From Chrysoporthe austroafricana (Eukaryota; Ascomycota; Sordariomycetes; Diaporthales; Cryphonectriaceae), in contig JYIP02000010.1 in NCBI GenBank assembly GCA_001051155.2, forward strand, positions 1,054,001-1,118,000: a stretch of 64,000 bases of DNA, given 5' to 3'. Of the stretch, positions 36,300 through 50,017 are shown one piece after another; positions within the stretch are counted from its first letter, which is position 1, and the number at the start of each line of letters is the position of its first letter. Both the position numbers and the translations under genes were made by a program. The notes below the pieces were generated by a model. It was not told where the DNA came from. It was given only the letters and a program-made list of their open reading frames with translations, and ran no database searches.

Positions 36300-39200
36300 A
36301 ATTGGATATCCAAGCATATAAAGATTGAATACTTTATTTACGGGCTTATATTATAAGAATTCTTTTAAGGCATCCCGTTCCAGAATAATAAATACAGATT
36401 TCAGGAAAATAGAAGGATTAATTACTTATACCCTTATTACTATAAACTTGCCTGAATATATTATATTTATTATAACTGCTAGATATATTTTAACGAGAAA
36501 GTTAAATATAATTGGTTTCCAATTAAGAAATGAGATTAATTAATCCAACTTATTATGGAATCTCGAGGAAAATATAGAAAAGTCTTGCATATCAAGAATA
36601 ATAATGCTTATATCGGATTATTCGATAATTGCCCGTAGAAATGCATTTAAGAAAAAACAATATAAGAGCAATGCTATATTATAGCATGCTTTATCTATAT
36701 GCAAAATAAGGCTAAAGAATAATACCGATTGCAAAAGGCTGAAAAGGCAAGGCAGTATAATTAAGATTAAATAAGAAGGCTAGCAAGGCAAATAGCGAAA
36801 AAAGCCCAAAATACTTTAAAAAGGAAGGATTGCTTATAACGGGATAATAGCCGATTAGGACTATAAGGTCTTTATGTGCAATTACGAGAGAAAATAAGAA
36901 ATATATTATATTAGATGCATATATTAATAGGTAACGATATAGCGCATTTTTGGATAATAGTATATAAGGAAATTTCATTTTATTAAAAGTTATTAATAAA
37001 GAACGAATCTTTTAAATATAGAAAAAAAATCTTTATAGACTTAATACTATAAAAGGAAAAGCGGTTGCATATAATTTTGGTATAATCGATATGGAAACTG
37101 ATTACTTACTTATTTCGATCTAAAGCCTTATAATAAAAACTATTTTCGATATTACAAATATAGCATAATATAAGTTGATTTTAGGAATACTTTGGCTTAA
37201 GAAATATAACTTTCGAATTAATTGGACTATTAGCCAGATTTTATAAGAATAAGCCGTATTTACTGAAAAGATTGCAATTAATAAAGAAAGGAAAATCCTA
37301 ATTATTAAGGATAATATTAGAAATATGCATTCAAATAAGCTTAAATATACCTTTAAAACAGATAAACTTGCTAGAAAATAGGAAAGGGTTACGGATATTC
37401 CGAACTTACGAGTATAAGTTAAGGATAAATTAGAAATTCAAGCGATTAGCAATTAACAGGAAGCGAATCCAGCGCAAAGCATTATAAAGCTATATAAGTT
37501 ATAGAATTATAAGGAAATATAGCTTTTAAGACGATAAATGTAGAAAGATTACGGGCAGAAGTTCGGGCTAGTAAGTAACAAATACTCGAAAGCATTAGAA
37601 ATTAAGTTTCGGAAGCAAAGATAAGAAGCAAGTAAAGCAAAATACGCTTAACGGTACCTTTTGTTCTTTCAAATCTCAGAAAACGAAAAAAGATTGCTAT
37701 TTGAATTCAAAAACGTATTAAAAGAATATTATAAATTCAAGAAATTATAGTAAAAGAAATTCGATATTAGCTTATTAGAATATAGCCTTTTTGATTATAA
37801 GATTTTATTGAAAGAAAGGACAAAATCGCAAAATTACTTTATTTATAAGCTCGATTAAGCAAAATTCGAAGCATTTAAGGAATATATCGACGAAAATTTA
37901 AAGAAAGGCTATATACGGAAATCGCAATTACTTGCAAGATATTTAATCCTATTTGTATTTAAAAAGAATAGCAAATTACGATTTTGTATAAATTATCGAT
38001 AACTTAATAATATTACGATTAAAAATCGCTATTCTCTACTTTTAATAAGAGAAATGCGAAATTAATTAATCGGAATAAACTGGTTTATTATATTCGATCT
38101 CAAAGAAAGATATTATTATATTCGGATTAAGGAAAACGATATTTGGAAAATAGCTTTCAGGACTTAATACGGATATTTTGAATATATAATCTTACCTTTT
38201 AAACTAACTAATACGCTTATATCTTTCTAAGAAATAATTAATAATATCTTTTGCAAATACTTGAATATTATTATTATCGTTTATTTTAATAATATCCTTA
38301 TTTATTTAAAAAGCTTTGAATTATATAAGTAGCATATACGATAAGTATTTCAGATTTTGCAAAATAATAAGTTCTTAATCGAATTAAGCAAGTATTATTT
38401 CCATTAGTAAAAAGTCGATTATTTCGGTTATATAATAGAATTAAGCAGGATTAATATATAAAAAGATAAGATCTAAGCAATAAAAGAATAGCCTGTATTA
38501 GAAAAAACTAAAGAAATTAAAGCATTTTTCGGTTATATTAATTTTTATTAATAATTTATCCGAAATTATAGCAAAATCGCATGCCTTTTTACAGATTTTA
38601 TAAAAAAAGATCGGAAGTTCGAATAGATTTAAAAAATATAAGAAGCATTTAACGAAATCAAAAAACGAGTTATATCAGAATCTATATTCTATAAAGCTAA
38701 TCCAAATAAGCTATTTGAAATCGAAACCGATATATCAAATTATATATTCGGGAAATAATTTGATTAATAAGATAATTAAAAATATTTCAGAATTATAAGC
38801 AATTTTTCAAAAAAACTAAATAGCTTAGAATTCAATTATAGTATTCTAAATAAAGAATTAATAGCGATTGTAAAAGCATTTGAAAAATAGCAATATTATT
38901 TAATCGGAATTAAATACTAAATTATAATGCATTCTGATTATAAAAACTTAATAATATTTATAATGATAAAAGTCCTGAATAAATAATAAATTAAATAGGC
39001 AAAATTCTTCTTATAATTCGATTTAAAAATCGTTTATTGCAAAGGATCCGAAAATAATAAAGCAAATGTATTTAGCAAACGAGCGGATTATTAAAATACG
39101 GAACTTAAAGAATTTTAGAATATTTTCCGATAGAATAAAAATAGCAATTTTATAAATAAAACTAGAGAATTTAATATAATTATCAGAATTTCCAATAGCG

Positions 39201-40480
39201 AAAAGAGATTAGAAAATATAATTACGGAAAAGCAAAACGAATATATCAGAAATATATATAATGTATTCGTATATAGCTATTAAAGAGTCAGAGCTATATA
39301 TGAAAGAATTAAACGATATTAGAATTTTCTAAGGTTAAGAAAAAGAATTGAAATAATCTTATAAGAATATAATAGCTATAAGAAAAACAAAATTAAATAT
39401 TATAAGCCTTATAGATTATTTTAATTATTTTCTATTCCAAAAGCAATTTGGCAATTTATTAGCTAGGATTTCATTATTAAGCTATTTCTTTTACGAAAAC
39501 TTTTAATTAAAGTATAATACGATAATATTTTAATAATAGTTTACAAATTAAGCAAATACGCTTATTTCTTCTTATATAAAAAAAGCAGTATAGCAAAAGA
39601 CTTTGTATATACGTTTTTTAGAATAGTTATAGCTAATTATAGTATGCTTAAAGAAATTATTTCCGATAGAAATAGAAAATTTATATTAAACTTCTAAACT
39701 TTACTTACGAAATTATTTGAAATATAACAGAAAATATTTATAGCATTCCATTTATAAATAAACGGATAAACGGAATAAATAAACCAAATTATCAAATAAT
39801 ATTTACGATATTATATAAATTACGAATAAAATAATTGGGTTAATTTATTACTATTAATATAATTCGCATATAATAGCGCAAATATAAGTATAATAAAGAA
39901 ATTACCGTTTTATATACTTTACGGCTATAATTCAATAGCTTATTACGATAAATTATTAAGAGCAAATGCAAAAGCAGCAGAAAAACAAATCCGGAAAATC
40001 AAGAAAATCCAAAAAGAATTTTAAGAAGAATTGAAGTTTATATAAGAAAAAATAACAAAATATGCCAATTCCAAAAGGATTAAAAAAGCAATCTTACAGG
40101 AAAAGGATAAAGTCTATTTTATTCGACGAAAAAAGCATATCAGAATAATAAAGCCCTTTTACTTATTAAATTATAAAAAGCTTAGCTTATTTAAAATCTT
40201 AAAGAAAATCTCGAATATTAATTTTGAACTCGCATTACCTTATAGAATAAGAATCCACCCGATATTCTACATTTCGCTTTTCGAACCAGTATTCAAAATA
40301 ATTAAAATAGACGAATTAATATAAGTCGAAACTAATAAACCGGAATATAAAATCGAACGGATTCTCAAATATCGAAAGCTATTTATATACAGAAAATACT
40401 TAATTAAGTGAAAAAGATATTATTTAAGCGAAAATAACTAAAAATTAATTAGCAATCTAAATAATATATAATAAATACTT
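36300..40480 (+). pseudogene. element 4 pol remnant (protease to chromodomain)
   Basis: A protease-like segment lies near 36920-37000, RT near 37880-38560, RNase H near 38700-39070, integrase near 39190-40330, and a chromodomain near 40340-40440 (ERILKYRKLFIYRKYLIK followed by TGA where Trp is expected). The RT active site reads YFNN. Confidence 0.8.
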
Positions 40481-40599
40481 AAAGAATACTGGAAAAGGCA
40501 ATTAATTAGCTAGCTAGAAAAATAATTAAAAAGATTTAATATAATCTCGTATTTTGCGGTTAAGCCGATAACAGACTAGTCGATATCAGAATTAAATTG

Positions 40600-41205
40600 C
40601 TATAAAGCAATATCCAGATTAAAACCTTTAAAAAAAGGACTTTCGGAAACCAAAACTTCTATAGCGCGATATTCAATTTCGGCCTTATAGCATTCTTTTG
40701 CAGCCTTTTCTTTTTCTAATTATTCCAGATTTTCAAGATTGAACAAACTATAACGAAAGGCTCGAACTATTCGTTCTTGCTATATCCGCTTCTGTTTCCG
40801 CAACCTTATTAGCTTATCTTCCAGACTTTTAATTTCGTTTTCCAGTTTCTGAAACTAGTTGGATACGAAAGAAAGTTCCGTAACGTTAGTCGGTTCCAAA
40901 ATATCGCAGTCTGGTTAATTGTGCTATACGTATCGAAAGTAATAAGATAAGTCTTGCTTGAAAATTGCGCAAGTTTCCAAACCGAAACGGTTGCAATAAG
41001 AATAGGGATATATAATAATAGCGTAATAAATAATCCGAAAGATTAAAGATTTACGCTATTTGTTTTTATTAAAACGAAAATTGGAAAATTTGGGCTTAAA
41101 GATTTTATTCGATATCCTAATTAGGAAAATACGATAATATACTTATACGAACTAGAATTACTTATAAAAGATTATTAAGGATAATAATCGATAGGAAAAG
41201 AATAA
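40600..41205 (-). pseudogene. element 4 antisense coiled-coil ORF
   Basis: Minus-strand reading gives a charged helical protein remnant with the same layout as in elements 1, 3 and 5 (LEDKLIRLRKQKR-type text, Glu/Lys-rich helix, then the PESPFFKGF-like end). It is broken by stops. Confidence 0.58.
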
Positions 41206-41653
41206 TATTATAACTTAATAAAAAACCGGAAATATGCAAAAAGAAAAAAGAATTAATTAAGCGCTTTACCCTAACCCTATTTAAAGAAAACCCTATAATT
41301 GCTTACGTAATCCAGGGTTAGGGTTACGAAATAAAGGGGATTTAAGGATTTATTCTAAATTTAGCAAATTTAGAGTTTAAAGATTTAGCTTAGATTTTAT
41401 AAATCTTTATTGAAAAGCTGGATATATAAAGACAGAATATTTACCAAATAAATTATTATAGCTTTTCAGTCGTAAATTTAAATATTATTTAAATTCTATT
41501 ATACTTTCAAATAATAGCCTTATTGGTTTATAATTATTATATTCTTTTATTAATTGTATTTCCGGTATTTAAAGCTATATTTAATACCGTTCCTATTAGC
41601 ATAAACCTTTTGACTTTATAGTTTATTTTAGGATTGCTGCAGCGTTTATAATA
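41206..41653 (+). repeat. element 4 3' LTR
   Basis: It begins TATTATAACTTAATAAAA and ends GCGTTTATAATA. It is followed by the TCGAA duplication. Confidence 0.87.
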
Positions 41654-42229
41654 TCGAAGCTTTCGGGAAAAAAACTTTCCGGAACTTGAAATTCCGCAAT
41701 ACGGCGCTCGATTTTAGCTTTATAACGCTTTTCCTCGGCTTTTTCTGCTTCCAATCTTTCCAAATCTTTTATATTATCGATCTTACAATAAATAGCTCGT
41801 ATTATTTTCTCATACTATATATATTTCTGCTAACGCAAGCGAAAGACTTTCTTTTTTGCCGCTTTTAGCTTATTTTCCAATTGCTAATGCTAATAAGCTA
41901 TTTTGCGCAATTCGTTAAGAATAACCTTTAGAATATCGTACTGAAAGCCATTAAGCTATATATATTCTGAATAATAAGAGGAATTGCGTTCCGAAATTTA
42001 ATAATTGAGAATATTACGATTTTCGCAAAATGAATAAGAAAGTATCTAAATAGTATGCTGCAAGACTGCTTCCAGAAAGGAATTATAATATTATATTTTA
42101 ATCGAACGGAAGAAACGAGTTTTCTATACTCTATTCGATCTCCTAATTAGGAAAGTACGAATAATAAGCAAAAATTATTAAAAACCTTATAGAAAGTTAT
42201 TAAAACAATAAACAATAAAAAAGAGATAA
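41654..42229 (-). pseudogene. element 2 antisense coiled-coil ORF (main part)
   Basis: The minus-strand reading includes EAEKAEEKRYKAKIERRIAE, then VPESFFPESFD. Its end is displaced to 34315-34240 by element 4. It is equivalent to the antisense ORF of the other copies. Confidence 0.6.
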
Positions 42230-42674
42230 TATTATAATTCAATATACGACTTAAAGTATATAGCGCAAGGAAAGAACTTTTATAATATTATATTTTTAGC
42301 CCTGCTCGAAAAACATATAATTGCTTATATAATTAAAAAATATAATTAAATAAAATATAGCTTACTAAATTATTAAATAAGTTAATAAGCCAGGCTTATT
42401 AAATTACTTAATAAGCAAGTAATCCTTATTGAAAAGCTGGATATATAAAGATAAAATATTTATTAAATAGATTATTATAGCTCTTTAATCGTAAATTTAA
42501 GTACTATTTGAATCTTATATATTATTTAAGTAATAGCCGTTTTAAGTTTATAAATATTGCGAGAATTCTATTGAAAATATTTCCGTATTTAAAGCTTATA
42601 TTTAATACTGCTTTTATTAATATAAACCTTTTAATTTTACAATATATTTTAGAATTGCTGCAGCGTTTATAATA
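42230..42674 (+). repeat. element 2 3' LTR (445 bp)
   Basis: It is the same length as the 5' LTR at 12851-13295 and is strongly AT-shifted. It ends GCGTTTATAATA and is followed by the TATTC duplication. Confidence 0.87.
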
Positions 42675-42697
42675 TATTCGCAAAAGCTAAAGAAGAA

Positions 42698-43152
42698 TAT
42701 TATAAACGCTGCAATAATCTTAAAATAAACTATAGGGTTAAAGGGTTTATGCTAGTAAAAGCGGTATTAAATATAGCTTTGAATGCCAAAATACGTTTAA
42801 TGAAATATTCGCAATATTTATAAGCTTAAGAAGCTATTATTTGAAAGTATAATAGGGTTTAAATAGTACTTAAATTCTTAACTGAAAAGCTATAATAATT
42901 TATTTTAACAAATATTTTATCCTTATATATCTAACTTTTTATTTCTGGATTAGCAGCTTATTAAATAATCCGGTAAGCCTAGCTTATTAGATTACTTAAT
43001 AATCTAATAATCCTTATTTTATTTAACCTTAATCCGTAATTATATAAGTAGCGTAAAGTTTTTTTTTCTTTATTAGCAAAGCTATTATTAAGTTTTTCTA
43101 GTAGCTATTTCTGGGTTTTGCATGCTCCCGGTCCCCGTATCGGTTTATAATA
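42698..43152 (-). repeat. element 5 3' LTR (455 bp)
   Basis: It begins TATTATAAACGCTGCAAT and ends CGGTTTATAATA. It pairs with 49563-50017. Confidence 0.87.
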
Positions 43153-43379
43153 TTATCCTCTTTTTATTAATTATCGTCCTTAACAATTTTCTGTAAAATC
43201 TCTATTAATATTTATTTGATAATCTTCTTTTCTTAATCGGAATATCGGGCAGGATATAAAAAACTCGTTTTTATCGTTCGATTAAAACTTAACGTTACAA
43301 CTCTCTCTTAAAGGCAGTTTTGCAGCGCGCTATGCAAATGCCTTCTTATTCGTTTTGTAAGGGTTATAGCATTCTTAAT

Positions 43380-43830
43380 TATTAAGTTTCAGAAAGCGAT
43401 TTTTTGCATTATTCGGAATGCGTACGACTTAACCGTTCCCAATACGATATTCTGGGAATCTTCCCGAATAAGCTTCGCAAAATAGCTTATTAATATTAGA
43501 AATTGGAAGATAAATTAAAAGCTATAAAAGAGAAAGTTTTTCGTTTGCGTTAATAGAAATGCATATAATACGAGAAAATAATACGGGCCGTTCGTTACAG
43601 TATTAATAATATTGAGGAATTGGAAAGGTTAAAAGCGGAAGAGGCTAAGGAGGAATGTCGTAAGGCTAAAGCCGAATGTCGCGCTGCGGAAGCCTTGGTT
43701 CCTAAAAGTCTTCTTTCCGAGAGCTTCGACCTGGATGCCGCTTTGCAGCAATTTAGTTTTGATATCGATTGGTTTGTAAGGCATAAAGCCGTGCTAGGTT
43801 TTTCTAATCGTCTTTCTAGCTAGCTGGCTA
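43380..43830 (+). pseudogene. element 5 antisense coiled-coil ORF
   Basis: The upstream part parallels element 1 (RNECVRLNRSQYDILGIFP-type reading with stops). The open piece 43620-43823 encodes MERLKAEEAKEECRKAKAEC, then LLSESFDLDAALQQF, so here the CAG codons before QF survive. A TATAAAAAA box-like string lies near 43256-43264 on the same strand. Confidence 0.65.
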
Positions 43831-43859
43831 GTTGCTTTTTCTAGTATTTTTTAAGCGCT

Positions 43860-46800
43860 TGCTATGCATTTCTCAAGTTATTAACTAGTTCTTAGCTATT
43901 TTTATTCGAATAATATCCTTTCTATTTAATTAAATATTCCCTATACTTAATTAATCTTTAATATCTGAAAATTCGTTCGATTTCGTATTTCCGTTCGTTA
44001 GTTTCGATTTGTATTGCTTTATTTATTTTGGCTACTTTAAATACTAATTTGAAAAACGAAATGTGAAATACCGGGTAAATTCTTATTCCGTAAAGTAATG
44101 CGAGTTCGAAATTGATATTTGAAACTTTCCTTAAAATTTTGAACGGGCTAAGTTTTTTATAATCTAGCAAATAAAAAGGTTTCGTTATTCTAATATATTC
44201 TTTTCGCTAAACGAAATAAACTTTGTCCCTTTTTTATAGGATTGGTCCTTTAATCCTTTTGGAATTAGTATATTTTATTATTCTTTCTTATACGAATTTC
44301 AGTTCTTTTTGAAATTCCTTTTAGATTTTCTTAATTTTGCAAATTCGTTTTTTTGCTATTTCTATATTTGCTTTTAGTAATTCGTTATAATAAGCTATTA
44401 AATTATAGCTATAGAATTCGTAAAATAGTAATTTCTTTATTATACTCGTATTTGCGCTATTATATGCGAATTATACTAATAATAGCAAGTTAATTTAATT
44501 ATTTTATTTATAATTTATATAATACTATAAATATTATTTGATAATCTAGTTTATTCGTTCTATTTATTTATCTGTTTGCAAATAGAATGCCGTAAATATC
44601 TTTTATTATATTTCGAATAATTTTGTAAATAAAGTTTAGAAATTTAATATAAACTTTTTATTTCTATCGGAAATAATTTCTTTAAGCATGCTATAATTAG
44701 CTATAATTATTTTAAAAAATATATATACAAAGTCTTTTGCTATATTGCTTTTCTTACATAAAAGAAAGTAAATATATTTGCTTAATTTGTAAACTATTAT
44801 TAAAATGCTATTATATTGCATTTTAATTAAAAGTTTTTATAAAAAGAATAGCTTAATAATAAAATCCTAGCTAATAGATTGCCAAATTATTTCTGGAATA
44901 AGAAATAATTAGAGCAATTTATAAGGCTTATAATATTCGATCTTATTTTTCTTATAGCTATTATATTTACGCAAGATTTTTTTAATCTTTTTTTTAATTA
45001 TAAAAAGTTTTAATATTTCTTAATTCTTTTATATATAACTTTAATTCCGTAATAGCCATATGCTAATATATTATATATAATCCTAATATATTCGTCTTAT
45101 TCTTTAAAGGTTATATTTTCTAGTTTTTTTTCATTTTTAGAAATCTTAATAATTATATTAAGTTTTCTAATTTCGTTTATAAAATTGCCGTTTTTATCTT
45201 GCCGAAAGATATTCTAAAGCTCTTTGGGTTCTATATTCTGATAATTTGATTTTCTGCTAAATGCATTTGCTTTGCTATTCTTAAATCCTTTGCAATAAAT
45301 TATTTTTAAATTAAATTATAAAAGGAATTCTGCTTATTTAACTTATTATTTATTCAAAACTTTTATTATTATAAATATTATTAAGTTCTTATAGTCGGAA
45401 TATATTATAATTTAATATTTAATTCCGATTAAATAATATTGCTATTTTTTAAATGCTTTAATAATAGCTATAAGTTTCTTATCTGGAATTCTATAATTAA
45501 ATTCTGGGCTATTTAACTTTTTCGAGAAATTGCTTATAATCCTAAAGTATTTTTAGTTATCTCGTTATTCAAATTATTTCCCGAATGCATAATCTGATAT
45601 ATCGGTTTCGATTTCAAATAGCTTATTTAAGTTTGCTTTGCAAAATATAAGTTCTAATATAACTCGTTTCTTAATTTCGTTAAATGCTTCTTATATTTCC
45701 TGAATCTATTCGAATTTCCGATCTTTTTTCGTAAGGTTTGTAAGAAAGCATATAATTTTATTGTAATTTCTAATAAATTATCGGTAAAAATTAATATATT
45801 TAAAAAATGCTTTAATTTCTTTAATTTTTTTTAATATCGGCTATTCTTTTATTATTTAAACTTTATCTTTTTGCATATTAATCTTTTTTAATTCTATCGT
45901 ATAGCTGAAATAATTGATTTTTTGCTAGTAAAAATAATATTTGCTTAATTTAATAAAAAATTTATTATTTTGCAAAATTTAAAATACTTATCGTATATAT
46001 TGCTTATATAATTCGAAATCTTTCGAATAAATGAAAATATTATCGAAATAAACGATAATAATAGTATTCAAATATTCGCAAAAGATATTATTAATCATTT
46101 CTTGGAAAAATACGGGCGCATTAATAAGTCCAAAAGGTAAGATTACGTATTCAAAATATCCATAACGAGTCCTGAAAGCTATTTTCCAAATATTATTTTC
46201 TTTAATTCGGATATAATAATATCTTTCTTTGAAATCAAATATAGTAAATTAATTTGTTCCGATTAAGCAATTTCGCATTTCTCTTATTAAAAGTAAAAAG
46301 TAGCGATTTTTGATTGTAATATTATTAAGCTATTAATAATTTATATAAAGTCGTAATTTGCTATTTTTCTTGAATATAAATAGAATTGAATATTTTATAA
46401 AGGATTATAATTTTCGTATATAGCTTTTTTTTAAATTCTTATCGATATATTTTTTAAACGTTTCGAATTTTGCTTAATCGAGCTTATAAATAGAATAATT
46501 CTATAATTTAGTCCTTTTTTTTAATAGGATTTCGTAATTAAAAAGGCCGTACTTTAATAAACCGGTATCGAATTTCCTTTATTATAGTTTCTTGAACTTA
46601 TAATATTCTTTTAATATATTCTTAAATTCTAGTAACGGTTTTTCCTTATTTTTTAAGATTTGGAAGAATAAAAGGTATTATTAAGCGTATTTTGCTTCTC
46701 TTGCTTCTTATTATTATTTGCGAAACTTAATTTCCGGTAATTTTGGATATTTATTGTTTATTAATCCGAATCTCTTTCCGTAATCTCTTTATATTTATTG

Positions 46801-47420
46801 CTTTAGAAGCAGTATTTCTTTATAGTTTTATAATTTATATAATTTCGTAATATTTTGCAATAAATTAATTTTTTGCTAATTATTAAATATTTGAATTTCC
46901 GGTTCGGTTTTAATTTATATTTGTAAATTTGAAATATTTATAACTTTTCCTTATCTTTTAGCAAATCCTTTTGCTTTAAAAGTATATTTAATCCTATTTG
47001 AATGTATATTTCCGATATTATCTTTAATAATTAATATTTTCCCTTTTTTGTTAATTGCAACCTTTTTAATAAATACGGCTTATTCTTATAAAATCTGGCT
47101 AATAATCCAATCGATTCGAGAATTATGCTTCTTAAGCTAAAGTATTCTTAAGATTAACTTATATTATGCTGTATTTATAATATTGAAAGTAATATTCGTT
47201 ATAAGGCTTTAAATCGAAATAAATAAGTAATTAGTTTTCGTATCGATTATATTGAAATTATATGCAACCGCTTTTCCTTTTATAATATTAAGCTTATAAG
47301 GATTTTTCTTTTGCGTTTAAAACATTCGTTCCCTATTAACGATTTCTAGTAAAATAAAATTTCTTTATATGCTGCTATCTAAAAGTACGTTATATTATTA
47401 CCCGTTAATATATGCATTTA
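43860..47420 (-). pseudogene. element 5 pol remnant (protease to chromodomain)
   Basis: The open piece 44170-43958 is the integrase C terminus running toward the chromodomain (KILRKVSNINFELALLYGIR, then YPVFHISFFK). Open piece 44821-44636 is the integrase core. RT is near 46500-45700, and a protease-like segment near 47370-47420. Decay is heavy. Confidence 0.8.
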
Positions 47421-48559
47421 GTATAATATGTTTTTCGTTCTCTTTAATAATCGCATATAAAGATTTTATAATCTTAATCGGCTATTATTCTATTATAAGC
47501 GATCTTTCCCTTTTAGGATATTTTAAGCTTCTTTTATTACTTGCTTTGCTAGCCTTTTTGCTTAGCTTTAGCCGTATTGCCTTGCCTTTTTAGCTTTTTG
47601 CAATTTATGCTATTCTTTAGCTTTATTTTATATATGGATGGAATATATTATAATATAGTATTGTTCCTATATCGTTTTTCTTTAAACGCACTTTTACGGA
47701 TAATTATTAAATAATCCAATATAGGCATTATTATTTTCAATATGCAAGATCTTTTTATATTTTTTTTTAGAATTCTATAATAAATTAGATTAATTAATTC
47801 TATTCTTTAATTGAAAACTAATTATATTCAACTTTCTCATTAAAGTATATCTAGCAGTTATAATAAATATAATATATCCAAGTAAGTTTAAAATAGCGAA
47901 AGTATAAGTAATTAATCTTTCTATTTTCTTGAAATTTATATTTGCTATTCTGGAATAAAATGCTTTGGAATAATTCTTATAATATAAGCTTATAAACAAA
48001 ATGCTTAACTTTTGTATATTTAGATATTCAATTATCTTGCTTTAATTATCCTTATTTTTCGTATTAAGCAATTATCTTTTTTATTTTTAATTCTTTTTCG
48101 AATATAAGAGTTGGCAAGTTATTAAGCTGCTTATTTTATAAAAGTATTTCTTCGGGCGTAATACTTAGTATAAATGCTTTAATTTATTAAATACCGATCT
48201 TTTCTTTTATTATTGCTTTCTATTATCATTCGAAATAATATTTTAAAAGAAACCTTCTTAAGTCCGTTTCCTTAATATTTATTAAATTGCTTAAATAGTC
48301 GAAATCGTTATTATTTATAGCCGTATCGTAAAGAAAGCCTTTTCTTTTTATAGCAAGCTGCTTTTATTTTTTAAGTCTATATAAAAACTATTCTAAACTT
48401 TCTTTTGCCGAAAAATGCAATAAGCAATAATCTTAATAATAAGCTATTTAGCTTATACTATTATAATTAAAGTCTGTTACTTATTCCGGTAAAATATAGT
48501 TATTCAGCTAATTGGGTTTCTATTACTAAATAACGTTAACTTATTTTTCTGGAATTAGT

Positions 48560-49562
48560 TTTCATTTTCGCCTTTTCTTTTCCTAATAGCAATTGCATAC
48601 GATATAGCCTTTCTTACCGCAATTATAATAGGTAATTCCTTTACGCTATTCGCATATAAAAGTATTCAATTCTATAAATTCAGCATATATCGTTCCTAAA
48701 TAAGCTATACTATTCCGGTTTTTTTATTAGAACTTGCGCTTTCCCGAATTAAATTGATATTTCGGAATGCTATTATAATTCCTCTAATATTGCTAGCGCT
48801 GCTCGTAAAGTCGGTTATCGATACGAACCGCTTTATTAATAAACTTGCTAAATTCTTTAAGTTAGTTTTCCTTATAAAGCTTATCTTTAATTTCTTCTTT
48901 AAGTCTTATATAATAAGCATCTATAAAAGGTTTATTTTCGTAATCAAGATAAGCGATAATTTGTTAGAACTTGGCCGTATAACTTGCGGCTAAACCGGTT
49001 TATCGAAATGCTTTCAATTGCCGTACCGCAATATATCGCTTATCCGGATTTCTAAAAGTTTTAGTAAAGGCTAATTCAAAGTTAATATAGCGCTGGAAAA
49101 TGCGTTTAGTATTTTCGGAATGTAAATCTTTATTATTATCCAAATAGTTGCGTAAAGTTAGCTCTTATTATTGAAAAGCGGTCCTTTTAAAGCGGCTTCC
49201 CGCAAAATCAATCTTGTTATAAGTAGTTCTGAATTGTGCATTATAATGCTTGAAATAGGCTTTAAATTATATTAAGAAGGCCTGAAAATCTTTTTGAATG
49301 CTTTTGTAAGGTCCGGGCTTATCGAGCTTAAAAGCTTTGGCTTATTAGAAGGCATTAAAGCAGAAAATTTCATTCTTAACTTTTTCAAATTGCTAGTATA
49401 AGGCCATATTCTATTACTGGAACTATTCGTTAATAAGGATAATAAGGGCTTTTTTCTAAAGAATTTAATTGCTAGAAGAAAACGGAATTTAAAGCGCTAT
49501 TATATTTCGGGTATTGCTTAAAAGATATATATTAAACCGTTCTTGAATAAGAATCGAGAAAA
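48560..49562 (-). pseudogene. element 5 gag remnant with zinc-knuckle trace
   Basis: This is homologous to the gag of element 1, with the knuckle trace near 48580-48640 on the minus strand. It is broken by stops. Confidence 0.65.
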
Positions 49563-50017
49563 TATTATGAATGCTATAATAATTCTAGGATAAATTGTAA
49601 AGTTAAAGGGTTTATACTAGCAAAAGCGGTATTAAATATAGCTTTGAATGCCAAAATACGTTTAATGAAATATTCGCAATATTTATAAGCTTAAGAAGCT
49701 ATTACTTGAAGGTATAATAGGGTCCAAATGGTATTTAGATTCTCGACTGAAAAGCTATAGTAATCCATTCTAGCAAATATCTTGTCCTTATATATCCAGC
49801 TTTTCATTTCTAGATCGGCAGCTTATTAAATAATCCAATAAGCCTGGCTTGCTAGATTACTTAATAATCTGGTAATCTTTATCTTATTTAACCCTAATCC
49901 GTAATTATATAAGCAGCATAAGGTTTTTTCTTCTTTATTTGCGGGGCTATTATTGGGTTTTTCTAGTGGCTATTCCTGGGTTTTGCATACTTCCAGTCCC
50001 CGTATCGGTTTATAATA
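49563..50017 (-). repeat. element 5 5' LTR (455 bp)
   Basis: It begins TATTATGAATGCTATAAT and ends CGGTTTATAATA. Confidence 0.87.

Larger units (their letters stand above)
34316..41653 (+). mobile_element. gypsy element 4 (chromodomain Ty3/gypsy, plus strand), inserted in element 2 antisense ORF
   Basis: LTRs are 34316-34764 and 41206-41653 (449 and 448 bp). The target duplication TCGAA is at 34311-34315 and 41654-41658. Total length is 7338 bp. It sits inside element 2's antisense ORF: the peptide broken at FFPESFD continues as LNIAL across the insertion. Confidence 0.9.
12851..42674 (+). mobile_element. gypsy element 2 (chromodomain Ty3/gypsy, plus strand), split by three insertions
   Basis: LTRs are 12851-13295 and 42230-42674, both 445 bp. 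The target duplication TATTC is at 12846-12850 and 42675-42679. Removing elements 1, 3 and 4 (each with 5 bp duplication) leaves about 7.33 kb, matching the other copies. Internal order on the plus strand is gag, zinc knuckle, protease, RT, RNase H, integrase, chromodomain, then the antisense ORF before the 3' LTR. It is inserted in the copia element. Confidence 0.87.
42698..50017 (-). mobile_element. gypsy element 5 (chromodomain Ty3/gypsy, minus strand), inserted in the copia element
   Basis: LTRs are 42698-43152 and 49563-50017, both 455 bp. The flanking duplication is AAGAA (42693-42697) and AAGGA (50018-50022), differing by one transition. Total length is 7320 bp. It lies only 23 bp from element 2, with copia sequence between them. 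Confidence 0.86.
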
